A stretch of 64,000 nt of DNA. It comes from JACPFJ01 sp036504875. Its GTDB lineage: Bacteria; Desulfobacterota; Desulfuromonadia; Geobacterales; Pseudopelobacteraceae. Within the stretch, counting starts at the first letter, position 1. Every line of letters begins with the position of its first letter. A program made the translations under genes and the position numbers. The notes beneath the pieces were generated by a model. It was not told the DNA's origin and ran no database searches. It saw nothing but the letters and a program-made list of their open reading frames with translations. The DNA lies in NCBI GenBank assembly GCA_036504875.1, contig DASXUK010000047.1, positions 1-64,000 of the forward strand, read 5' to 3'. Of the stretch, positions 50,561 through 58,526 are shown in pieces.

Positions 50561-51380
50561 CCAGTTACTGGATTTGGCCGGCCGGCCGCTGAGCTCGTTG
50601 GCAGCCATTAACCGGCTGGAAACGGCTGAGAAGGAAAATATCTATGCCGGTCTGCTGCCGCTCAGGCTGTATGACCTGTTGGGCATTAATCCCGAGTCTC
50701 TCTTGAATGGAGCCGGAGAGAAACTGGTCAGCTTGATTGCGCCGGCTGGGTTGCCGCTTGTGCGGATCGAGGTCCGGGTCAGGCCCCAAGACAGTGATAC
50801 CGTTTTTTTTCTGGAGCTGTCTGACACCCAGTTTCATCAGATGGAGCTTTCCTTTTGCATCATATGCGATCCGGCTGCGCCGCGTTTTGATGTAGATATT
50901 GACGAGCAAGGCAAAATCAACTGGTTTGCTTCCCACGGTCGCAATATACCGGAGGAGATACGGGCCATGCAAGCCGGCCTGTTTCCCAACCAGACCCGCA
51001 GGGGGTTGCGCCTGTTCAGCGTTTTTTTCCCACTTCTGGAGCGTTTGACCGATGCGCTCGGCATGGAGATGATCGTGGCTGAGCCGCTTACCTACGATAA
51101 TGCCATTCGCTATGAAAAATACGGTTTTGACTATCTGCGGGGTAAACGGCTGATGCAGGAGATCGACTCCGGGTTTCAGCCGGGCGGGCGTTATTTCAAC
51201 CGACTGGACGCAAGTACTCCCTTTCGCCTGCCCGGGGCTGAGCGCACCGTACGGGGCCGAAGCTGGGCTATCCACGACGGGATTCTGGACGAGCCCTGGG
51301 ATGAGGTTCAGATCTACAAGATGATCGGCGTCGAGGCAGGTATTAACACTTTTCCGGGAAGGGAGCAGGAAAAACAATGA
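50538..51380 (+). CDS. Unknown protein coupled to the deacetylase (possible GNAT-like fold)
   Basis: 280 residues, not recognised. The segment YDNAIRYEKYGFDYLRG near residue 190 resembles the C-terminal motif of GNAT acetyltransferases (A-x-x-x-Y-x-K-x-GF), but the acetyl-CoA-binding Q/R-x-x-G-x-G/A is not evident. The first 23 nt overlap the deacetylase gene and the last four (ATGA) overlap the TPR gene. A functional pair with the deacetylase is an inference from position. Confidence 0.65.
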   Translation: MAKLPGNSQLLDLAGRPLSSLAAINRLETAEKENIYAGLLPLRLYDLLGINPESLLNGAGEKLVSLIAPAGLPLVRIEVRVRPQDSDTVFFLELSDTQFHQMELSFCIICDPAAPRFDVDIDEQGKINWFASHGRNIPEEIRAMQAGLFPNQTRRGLRLFSVFFPLLERLTDALGMEMIVAEPLTYDNAIRYEKYGFDYLRGKRLMQEIDSGFQPGGRYFNRLDASTPFRLPGAERTVRGRSWAIHDGILDEPWDEVQIYKMIGVEAGINTFPGREQEKQ

Positions 51381-52285
51381 AAAATACCGAAGAGACTAAA
51401 ACAACACCTTTGGCCGGCATCCGATACCTCACTCCGCCGGAAGGCTATGTGCTGACCGGACGCGATGGCCGGGTCGACATCTCCTGGAGCGGTCGTCCGC
51501 CGATCCCTCTTCTGGAGGAGGATTATGCGCTTGTCGAACAGAGCGGCAGGCCGGACTACGATATGGTCGGGCGCGGCCTCTACCAGGCGTTGCGTATAAA
51601 TCCTGAATGCGCCAATGCCTCGGAATATGCATCGGTTTTGAGGGAGGCCTATCCCCATATCATTTCCGAGCTGGGCGGTCAGATAATCATGCTGGATGCT
51701 CGAGAGGTTGATACTCCATATCTGGATCGCAAGATCAACTTTCTCAAGATCATGGCACTTCTGGAACCAAATAATGCCGATTTACGCCTGGAGATTGCCC
51801 GCACTTTCACCGAAAAAGGCTCCCGTCTGGCGACCCTCCATCAGGCCGTTGCCAGCTGGTACGGAGCGGAAAAATATTTGAAAGAGGCGCTGGAGCTTGA
51901 TTCCGAAAAAAAACATGCTGCTTATCAGTACGGCGAGGCGCTGTATGTATTGGGGCGTTATACGGAAGCCGCCGAAGTCTGGGCGAGTGTGCTGCCCAGG
52001 CTGGAAGTTGGCGAAAAGGCGAGGGTGGCGGCCCGCGTGGCCGCGATTCTGGCCGGCAAGCTTCCCGTGGTTCCGCCGGTCGACTATCTGACAGCTTTGT
52101 CCGTGGCAGTTGAGGAGCGTCAGGCAGGGCATAACGACGAGGCGGCCGCCATTATCGAGGATGTTTTATCCGACCCGGTTTTTGCGGAACAGTTCCCGGT
52201 GGGTGAGATTTATTACCTGCTCGGAAGCTGTTATCAGGACATGGGAATGGCGGCAGAGGCAGCCCAGGCTTTCAAAAGGACCTGA
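51377..52285 (+). CDS. TPR-like protein
   Basis: 302 residues with helical repeats over residues 120-300 (for example YQYGEALYVLGRYTEAAEVW) that look like degenerate TPRs. No signal peptide. It overlaps the preceding gene by four bases and so belongs to the deacetylase operon; a scaffold role is possible. The start has GGAGCAGG in front. Confidence 0.72.
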   Translation: MKNTEETKTTPLAGIRYLTPPEGYVLTGRDGRVDISWSGRPPIPLLEEDYALVEQSGRPDYDMVGRGLYQALRINPECANASEYASVLREAYPHIISELGGQIIMLDAREVDTPYLDRKINFLKIMALLEPNNADLRLEIARTFTEKGSRLATLHQAVASWYGAEKYLKEALELDSEKKHAAYQYGEALYVLGRYTEAAEVWASVLPRLEVGEKARVAARVAAILAGKLPVVPPVDYLTALSVAVEERQAGHNDEAAAIIEDVLSDPVFAEQFPVGEIYYLLGSCYQDMGMAAEAAQAFKRT

Positions 52286-52323
52286 TCGAGTGAGGAGTGA
52301 GGAGTTTGAAGAAGGAGTTAACC

Positions 52324-52434
52324 ATGTTCGGTTTCAGTATCGGTGATTGGATTTTCATAGGCTTTATTCTTATCGTGATTTTCGCCTGCGTTGCTGTTAG
52401 CGACATGCGCAGCAAGAAAAAAGACAATAATTAA
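52324..52434 (+). CDS. 36-residue membrane peptide
   Basis: Reads MFGFSIGDWIFIGFILIVIF then a short charged end (MRSKKKDNN): one membrane helix with a basic cytoplasmic tail. A clear AAGGAG lies six bases before the ATG, and the gap to the next gene is 12 nt, so it looks translated. No family recognised. Confidence 0.6.
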   Translation: MFGFSIGDWIFIGFILIVIFACVAVSDMRSKKKDNN

Positions 52435-52446
52435 TCTGAGGTTGCC

Positions 52447-52893
52447 ATGGAAGACATCGACGACGACAATGAACAGCGCCGCCCTCTGGGAATGGTGCTT
52501 TTAGGCGGCTTGTACCTGTTTTTCTTCATGCTGACCATCTCCACCTTTGGACATCCCTTTCCTTGCATGGGCAGCATTCATCAGGGGCGAATGGCAGAAG
52601 CGCTGGTATTCTTGGACAGCCTTTTATGTCTGTACCTGTTCCTGGGGATTATGAAACGGCAAGCCATCACCTGGTACCTGCTGATCGGTTATAACACCAT
52701 TGAAATAACCAACACTTTGGTCAATCTGCGTTTTATTACTGCGGCGGAAGTAGAAAAGATAGCAGGTACACCGGTAGATTCGCAGGGGCTGCTGACAAAC
52801 AATGTATCAGTGATTGTAGCCATAATACTGCTTACTATCTTTATCTACAGACATCGCGAGTACTTTAACAACCGGTCGAAGTATTTGTTTTAA
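52447..52893 (+). CDS. Four-helix membrane protein of unknown function
   Basis: 148 residues with an acidic N-terminus (MEDIDDDNEQ), then about four membrane helices (near 15-35, 45-70, 75-95 and 120-140). It contains a Cys and a Gly/Phe-rich first helix. No family recognised. The neighbours are a 36-residue membrane peptide and an ABC ATPase starting 11 nt later. Confidence 0.6.
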   Translation: MEDIDDDNEQRRPLGMVLLGGLYLFFFMLTISTFGHPFPCMGSIHQGRMAEALVFLDSLLCLYLFLGIMKRQAITWYLLIGYNTIEITNTLVNLRFITAAEVEKIAGTPVDSQGLLTNNVSVIVAIILLTIFIYRHREYFNNRSKYLF

Positions 52894-52903
52894 AGGTAGC
52901 GGC

Positions 52904-53698
52904 ATGGATACTGCACATCAAACCTTCAGTAAAGCAAGCCCACCAACGGCCAAGGGCGTTGCTGTTCGTATTGAAAACCTTAATAAATATTTTGGTAGCC
53001 ACCATGTTCTTAAGAACATAAATCTGGAAATTGAGGCCGGCGAGACATTTTCAATTATCGGCCCCTCCGGTACAGGAAAAAGTATTCTCCTGCGGCATAT
53101 CATTCGTTTGGAGACCCCCGACAGCGGGCAGGTTTATGTTAACGGAGAACCGGTTTTTCTGAATGGGAGGCCGCAGCCGCAGTCATTTCGCAGCAGCATG
53201 GTGTTTCAGTCATCGGCCCTGTTTAACTCTCTGACAGTTGGAGAAAATGTGGGCCTATGGCTGCGGGAACAACGGATCTGCCCGGAGCCGCAAATTCTTG
53301 AAATCATTGCCGAGAAACTGGCTATTGTCGGCCTGGAAGGTAAGGAAGGCCTGTTTACCTCGGAGCTTTCCGGCGGCATGAAAAAACGTGTAGCCATTGC
53401 CCGTTCCCTGGCCATGGAACCAGACCTGGTGCTCTACGATGAACCGACAGCGGAACTGGATCCGGTCACGACCGATGAACTGGCGGAAACCATCCTGTCG
53501 TTGCGTGTCAAAGCCGGTAACACTACAATCATCGTCACCCATGATCTTAATTTTGCCCTTTACCTGTCCGATCGAATCGCAATGATGCATCAGGGGGAGA
53601 TTATCGAAACCGGCACCCCCCGGCAGATCAGGGAGAGCGGCAATCCAATCGTACAACGATTTATCCGTACAACCACCAAAGGCATTCAGGGCACATAG
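52904..53698 (+). CDS. ABC transporter ATP-binding protein, MlaF/Ttg2A-like
   Basis: 264 residues with Walker A IGPSGTGKSILLRH, Q-loop VFQSSALFNSL, signature ELSGGMKKRVAIARSLA, Walker B LVLYDEPTAELDP and H-loop THDLN. The GGMKKR signature and the FNSLTVGENV segment fit the Mla (retrograde phospholipid) ATPases. No permease or MCE partner is next to it; an MCE protein is at 18887. Its TAG stop codon ends exactly at the edge of the repeat element. Confidence 0.87.
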   Translation: MDTAHQTFSKASPPTAKGVAVRIENLNKYFGSHHVLKNINLEIEAGETFSIIGPSGTGKSILLRHIIRLETPDSGQVYVNGEPVFLNGRPQPQSFRSSMVFQSSALFNSLTVGENVGLWLREQRICPEPQILEIIAEKLAIVGLEGKEGLFTSELSGGMKKRVAIARSLAMEPDLVLYDEPTAELDPVTTDELAETILSLRVKAGNTTIIVTHDLNFALYLSDRIAMMHQGEIIETGTPRQIRESGNPIVQRFIRTTTKGIQGT

Positions 53699-53860
53699 GA
53701 GCCTGTCGGACTTTGGATAAATCTGCTGCAGATCCGTCTGGACGGTCCATGTTTCGCCGCTTCTTGGTCAATAGAATAACTATTTTTGGCCTTCAAAACC
53801 GACAAAATCTGTCCTCGCCCAGCCGAATTTTCGCTTCAATTTCCTAAGTCCGACAGGCTC
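53699..53860. repeat. MITE-like inverted-repeat element, copy 2
   Basis: A 162-bp copy of the element at 33684, with terminal repeats GAGCCTGTCGGACTT... and its complement. By eye it has under twenty substitutions and a 2-nt indel relative to copy 1. Flanks (AG/CT) pair here where copy 1 has AC/GT. It begins one base after the stop codon of the ATPase gene. Confidence 0.85.
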
Positions 53861-53952
53861 CTGGGAAGTACTTAATTTTTTTACTTTATTGAGCTTTGGT
53901 TATGCCCTAAATTATCCCGGCAGTTTCCTCTTAACTCTCTCGAGGTGCCACA

Positions 53953-54942
53953 ATGCATTTTATCTCAGCTGTTTCATTCCTGGCCCTGCTAATTTTTAGT
54001 GGGTGTGCCGAACTGAAACAGTCACACCCGCTGCTTCCGGTTAAGGAATACGAGAAGATGGTCGTCGGGCGCATGGACGCGGATTATGTCGGGACGGATA
54101 ACTGTGTCGCCAAATGTCACATGCATGACAAGATCACGGATTTTTTTCGTCGCAGCATCCATGGTGAGCAGATCAAGCCGGAAACGGGTCTGCCGCTGGT
54201 AAATTGCGAATCATGCCATGGCCCGGGCAGCCTGGCGATTGCCGATATCGAAAAAAACAAACAACTGTACGGTGATAAGGGGGACAAGTGCAATACCGCG
54301 GTGTTGCTTGACCTCAAGCACCTTCCCCCCCAGGCACAATCCTTGATCTGTCTTAAATGCCACTCGGCCGCTTCCACTCCGGGTCTTGCTCACTGGCACA
54401 CCAGTGTTCATGCATTAAACGATCTTAGCTGTTTCAGTTGCCACAAGCTGCATGAGGGGCCACAACAGAAGGTCAGCCACGAGAAAATGGCCGAACTTTG
54501 TTATAGCTGCCATCCCGACGTTAAGGCCCAGTTCAGACTGTTCTCACACCATCCGATGCAGGAAAAGCGAATGAGCTGCTTTGATTGCCATGAACCGCAT
54601 GGCTCTACACAGCCCAAGCTGCTTAAGGGCATAACCCAGCGCGATACCTGCACCCGCTGTCATATGGAGAAAAACGGTCCCTTTGCCTACGAACATGGCG
54701 ATGTCACTGAGTCTTGCATAAATTGCCACACACCCCATGGATCGGTAAATCGCAGGTTACTTAATGCTGCCATGCCTTTTCTCTGCATCCAGTGCCATAG
54801 CCCCGGCCATCGAAGTCTGATGGCTTCCGGTACATCTGCCGGAAACAAGTTGCTGTACGCCAATCGCTGTACTGATTGTCACTCCACCATCCATGGCTCG
54901 GACACACCCGACAACCGTGGCTATGGCACGCTGAGGAAATAG
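53953..54942 (+). CDS. Ten-site c-type cytochrome, MtrA/DmsE-like
   Basis: 329 residues. A lipoprotein-like signal peptide (FSGC, Cys at residue 18) is followed by nine CXXCH motifs (CESCH, CLKCH, CFSCH, CYSCH, CFDCH, CTRCH, CINCH, CIQCH, CTDCH) and one CX3CH (CVAKCH near residue 51). The spacing, including NCESCHGPGS, fits decaheme MtrA/DmsE proteins that carry electrons through an outer-membrane porin. The next gene encodes such a porin. The start follows GAGGTGCC. Confidence 0.88.
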   Translation: MHFISAVSFLALLIFSGCAELKQSHPLLPVKEYEKMVVGRMDADYVGTDNCVAKCHMHDKITDFFRRSIHGEQIKPETGLPLVNCESCHGPGSLAIADIEKNKQLYGDKGDKCNTAVLLDLKHLPPQAQSLICLKCHSAASTPGLAHWHTSVHALNDLSCFSCHKLHEGPQQKVSHEKMAELCYSCHPDVKAQFRLFSHHPMQEKRMSCFDCHEPHGSTQPKLLKGITQRDTCTRCHMEKNGPFAYEHGDVTESCINCHTPHGSVNRRLLNAAMPFLCIQCHSPGHRSLMASGTSAGNKLLYANRCTDCHSTIHGSDTPDNRGYGTLRK

Positions 54943-54944
54943 GT

Positions 54945-57041
54945 ATGGCGCGAATCGAAATGAAATCCCCTGTGCCGGTAAAGTTTCTGACATTCATGGC
55001 TTTGGTGCTGTTGATATTGGTAACTGCAGCCCCAGCTTTTTGCGAAGAGGAAAAAGCGGATGAAGATGCTGAAGGGGAGACGTTTCAGGAAATTCCCAAG
55101 CCGGAGCTCGAGCCGATCAACAGCTTTGATGTGCAAAGCGGATATCGCTTTATCACTCCGGATGGTCCCACGGCCGCGGCTTCCCCCTATGAACGGTTAA
55201 AGTCGGGAGTCACCGGCGGTTTCTCAGCCGCTAGCCTTGGAAAAGATCTGAAACTGACAGTAGATGGAACTTATCTGCACGAGGATGATTACCATAGCGA
55301 GCTGTTCTTCGACTATGCCGGTTATTACAGGCTGCATGTGGAAAGCAGCGGGTTTTGGCACAATCTGCTCTCGGAAAATCTCCCACCGTCAAACCCCAGT
55401 TTTAGATCCGAACAGCGGGATACAAATGACTATGGTATCCGCACTTTGATTTCTCAGGTTGATAATGACATTAAGCTGGGCAATAACCCTTTTCATCTGA
55501 ACCTTGGCTACTGGCAATTGACTCGCGAAGGCTATGAGCAGCTGCGCTTTTCCGATCAATTTAGTGGCGCTACAAACGCTACAAATACTATCTACTCCAA
55601 AAGCAGCCGGGTCGATCGCATCACCCGCGAAGGCAGTCTCGGGCTGAATGGCCACTTGGGCTGGTTCGACCTGTCGTATGTGTTTCGCATCCGCGACTTT
55701 GCCAACAATGCTCCTGACAACCGCGATCTATTTATAAATACTATCGGCGGTGTAATCCCATCCCCGGGTGTCTTGCAGGCCCATGACACTATTCCGGACA
55801 GCCGGGTTACATCTCACACCATGAAACTCTATAGTGACCTTAGCGGCGGTCTGGTCGGCACAGCCGCCTACACGTTGATCCAGCGTGAAAACAGAGGCGG
55901 TCACGGTGAAGCACAACCCTCCAACCAACCTAAAGACACCATCCATAATATGGCCGGTGATCTCAGTTACACCCCTTTCAAAGAATTGTCGCTAGCTCTT
56001 AAATACCGGCATCAGGACCTAGATCGCTCAACGCCGCTGTATGTTAATTACTCACCTTTTGCTGCCGGACTGCTACCGGTTCGCCCGGCGCCTGACACGG
56101 TCAAGGATATTTTTATTTTCTCATCGATTTTAAGGCCATACCCGCGCATGATCTATCGCCTGGAGTACAGCGCCGAGCTCGAATCACGCGACAATGTTCG
56201 CGACCAGCAGAGCCCTGTGTCGGACACCAGCGCCATCCACTCCGACCACCGTCAAACTCATACCACCAAGGTCAGCTTCTATTGGCGTCCTTCGCTTAAC
56301 TTGAAAATGAATACCTCTTACAGTTATGCCGTATGCGATAACCCGGCCTATGAAGCGTCATTTTCCGATCGCCACGTTGGAAAAGTTTTGCTTACCTACA
56401 CCAACGGCGGGAGATGGGGACTGACCGGCAGCTATACCGCTCAATACGAAGCGGGTCAAAGCAGTGCCTGGACAGTTCCGCCAGCCACGCTTACTGTGCC
56501 CGAATCGGCAGCTGCGTTTAACCTGCCCCATGAGAGCCGCAATAATTCAGCCAATGCCAGTTTCTGGTTCAGTCCGCTGGAACGACTCAATCTCACTGCC
56601 AGCTATTCCTTTCTCCAGGCTGATACCGATCAGACCGCTCTATTAAACAATCTTTCCCGTAATGCACTGGTCGCCACCAATTACCGCTCCACTGCCCATG
56701 TCTACGGACTGGATGCTGCCTATGCCGCATCAGAGCATGTGGATCTCTCGCTCGGTTTCCAGCAGATCTTTTCGGCATCCCGTTTCAATGTTCCCTCTGA
56801 GGCCGGTTTCAGCACTACCAATACAACTACCAATGTAATAACCAACTTCACGACGGCCGGCATCACCGAGCTGACCAAGCTGGACACCACCGAGACCGGC
56901 TTGTCAGCGCGGACCGACTGGCGTATCACACCACTGTTAAGCTGCATGCTGGATTACAGCTTTCGCATGTACAATTCGGGCGATCCTGTCTTTGACGGAT
57001 CGGTCCATATAACTATGCTTTCCCTCAAGGCCAGGTGGTAA
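54945..57041 (+). CDS. MtrB/PioB-like outer-membrane beta-barrel protein
   Basis: 698 residues with a signal peptide (about 1-36) followed by an acidic linker, then alternating amphipathic strands to the aromatic C-terminal end ...SLKARW. It begins 2 nt after the cytochrome gene and would form the sheath for it. The barrel size (about 26-28 strands by appearance) fits MtrB-type conduits; there is no N-terminal CXXC as in Shewanella MtrB. Start at 54945, after GAGG. Confidence 0.8.
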   Translation: MARIEMKSPVPVKFLTFMALVLLILVTAAPAFCEEEKADEDAEGETFQEIPKPELEPINSFDVQSGYRFITPDGPTAAASPYERLKSGVTGGFSAASLGKDLKLTVDGTYLHEDDYHSELFFDYAGYYRLHVESSGFWHNLLSENLPPSNPSFRSEQRDTNDYGIRTLISQVDNDIKLGNNPFHLNLGYWQLTREGYEQLRFSDQFSGATNATNTIYSKSSRVDRITREGSLGLNGHLGWFDLSYVFRIRDFANNAPDNRDLFINTIGGVIPSPGVLQAHDTIPDSRVTSHTMKLYSDLSGGLVGTAAYTLIQRENRGGHGEAQPSNQPKDTIHNMAGDLSYTPFKELSLALKYRHQDLDRSTPLYVNYSPFAAGLLPVRPAPDTVKDIFIFSSILRPYPRMIYRLEYSAELESRDNVRDQQSPVSDTSAIHSDHRQTHTTKVSFYWRPSLNLKMNTSYSYAVCDNPAYEASFSDRHVGKVLLTYTNGGRWGLTGSYTAQYEAGQSSAWTVPPATLTVPESAAAFNLPHESRNNSANASFWFSPLERLNLTASYSFLQADTDQTALLNNLSRNALVATNYRSTAHVYGLDAAYAASEHVDLSLGFQQIFSASRFNVPSEAGFSTTNTTTNVITNFTTAGITELTKLDTTETGLSARTDWRITPLLSCMLDYSFRMYNSGDPVFDGSVHITMLSLKARW

Positions 57042-57049
57042 CGAACCGG

Positions 57050-57988
57050 ATGCGGCTTATTAGTCTTTATATAGCCTTTCTGGCAGTAGTCTGTGGCATT
57101 TTCTGGAGCCCAGCCTCAGGTTTTGCCGCCGGCAAGGTGATTGCCGCTGTCATGAGCAGTGATCAGCCTCGCTACCGAGAGGCTCATCGGGCTTTTGTGA
57201 AGTCGCTCGCGGCACTTGGCTTTAACTCATCCAATACAGAAATCATTCTTCAGGCGCCAAATCCCGACCCTCTGTCTTGGTCGAATACTGTTCGTAAATT
57301 TAACGCCTACCGACCTGACATGATTGTGGCCTACGGTGCTCCAGCCGCCCAAGTTGCCATCAAAGAGGCCGAGGGTATTCCGGTCATGGTGATCGATTTT
57401 TACGCATCTGATCAACCTTCCCGCGGGGTATGCGGCGTCAGTTCGCGGGTGCCGATGATCACCCTGCTGAAAACCATCCAGGATATTCACCCGGTTAGCA
57501 GGATCGGTATTATTTACAATGGCCAGGAATCCGGTTCGAAGAGCCAGTTTAACGATCTGAAAAAATATGCTGCTCAGTTGGGCCTGAAGGTCTTGGGGGC
57601 CAATGTTGCCTCCGCCTCGGCAGTAGATGCTGCCCTGGTGTCGTTACAGGAAAAAGTGGATCTGATTGTCGCCACTGAGAGCTGTTTTGTATATCGTCAA
57701 CTGGACCGGATCATTAGCCGCGCCCGGGCCCGCAACATTCCAGTGGTCGCGACCATCCCTGATGCCGCCGAAAAAGGAGCACTTGTCTCTTTAGAGATAA
57801 GCCCGCAGGAACAGGGTCATTTAGCGGCTGATATAGGTGTGAGAATCCTGCAGGGAGCCCGACCGGAAAATCTTTCATTGGTTTCACCAAAGAAGGTGGA
57901 TCTGATCATTAACATGCGTGTCGCCAAGGACATGGGCGTTACCATACCTTTCCCCGTTCTGGGCAATGCCACCCGGATATTGAAGTAA
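57050..57988 (+). CDS. ABC-type substrate-binding protein (ABC_sub_bind family)
   Basis: 312 residues with a cleavable signal peptide (ending near SGFAAG). The fold is that of the PF04392 periplasmic-binding family (VIAAVMSSDQPRYREAHRAF, YGAPAAQVAIKEA, VSRIGIIYNG). No permease or ATPase is adjacent, so it may feed a sensor or the conduit rather than a transporter. ATG at 57050 or GTG at 57035 are both possible; the latter overlaps the porin stop. Confidence 0.78.
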   Translation: MRLISLYIAFLAVVCGIFWSPASGFAAGKVIAAVMSSDQPRYREAHRAFVKSLAALGFNSSNTEIILQAPNPDPLSWSNTVRKFNAYRPDMIVAYGAPAAQVAIKEAEGIPVMVIDFYASDQPSRGVCGVSSRVPMITLLKTIQDIHPVSRIGIIYNGQESGSKSQFNDLKKYAAQLGLKVLGANVASASAVDAALVSLQEKVDLIVATESCFVYRQLDRIISRARARNIPVVATIPDAAEKGALVSLEISPQEQGHLAADIGVRILQGARPENLSLVSPKKVDLIINMRVAKDMGVTIPFPVLGNATRILK

Positions 57989-58133
57989 TCCCACCAACAG
58001 GTATTTACAGATTTAAAGCCAGTTATTGCAGAAATTGGTGGCCAAAACACGCTATTTAACCCTCCACTCTATCTTCTCATTGCCAGGTTTTTTTTGTTTA
58101 ATGGCAGTCAAAAACCAGCTATAGTACTCAACT

Positions 58134-58520
58134 ATGGGCAAGATTTTGTTGATCGATGACGACCGGGGCTTTACTGATTTTCTATCCGGCTATATCCGCG
58201 ACACTTATCCGCTTTTGCAGGTCGAGATCTGCAACAGTCCTGTTGCGGCATTGCAGCGCATTAAGGCTGGCGGTTACGACCTGATGCTGATCGACCTGGA
58301 GATGCCGACCATGGATGGCCTTAAAGTGCTCAGCTTCGCTACCCAGGCGGGAGTCGATAAAAATCGTATCGTCATTCTTTCCGGCCGGGATGCAGATGCC
58401 CTGCACGAACTTTGCCCGATGGGTACTTGCCTGGCAGTTCTCAACAAGTTCGAGGCGCGCCAGAAGATGGTGCTAGACATGATCTTCAATTCCCTTCACA
58501 AGAAGGTCTCCGGTCCCTAG
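58134..58520 (+). CDS. Single-domain response regulator
   Basis: 128-residue receiver with IDDDRG near the start, phosphoacceptor Asp in LMLIDLEMPTMDG (about residue 54) and Ser in ILSGRD. The usual Lys near the end is LNKFEARQ. No output domain. It lies just before a permease-like gene. Confidence 0.82.
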   Translation: MGKILLIDDDRGFTDFLSGYIRDTYPLLQVEICNSPVAALQRIKAGGYDLMLIDLEMPTMDGLKVLSFATQAGVDKNRIVILSGRDADALHELCPMGTCLAVLNKFEARQKMVLDMIFNSLHKKVSGP

Positions 58521-58526
58521 CCTTCC

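Noticed and set aside
57035..57049. GTG start for the substrate-binding protein
   Set aside because: It lies inside the porin stop region; ATG at 57050 gives a better signal peptide start, though GTG is possible.
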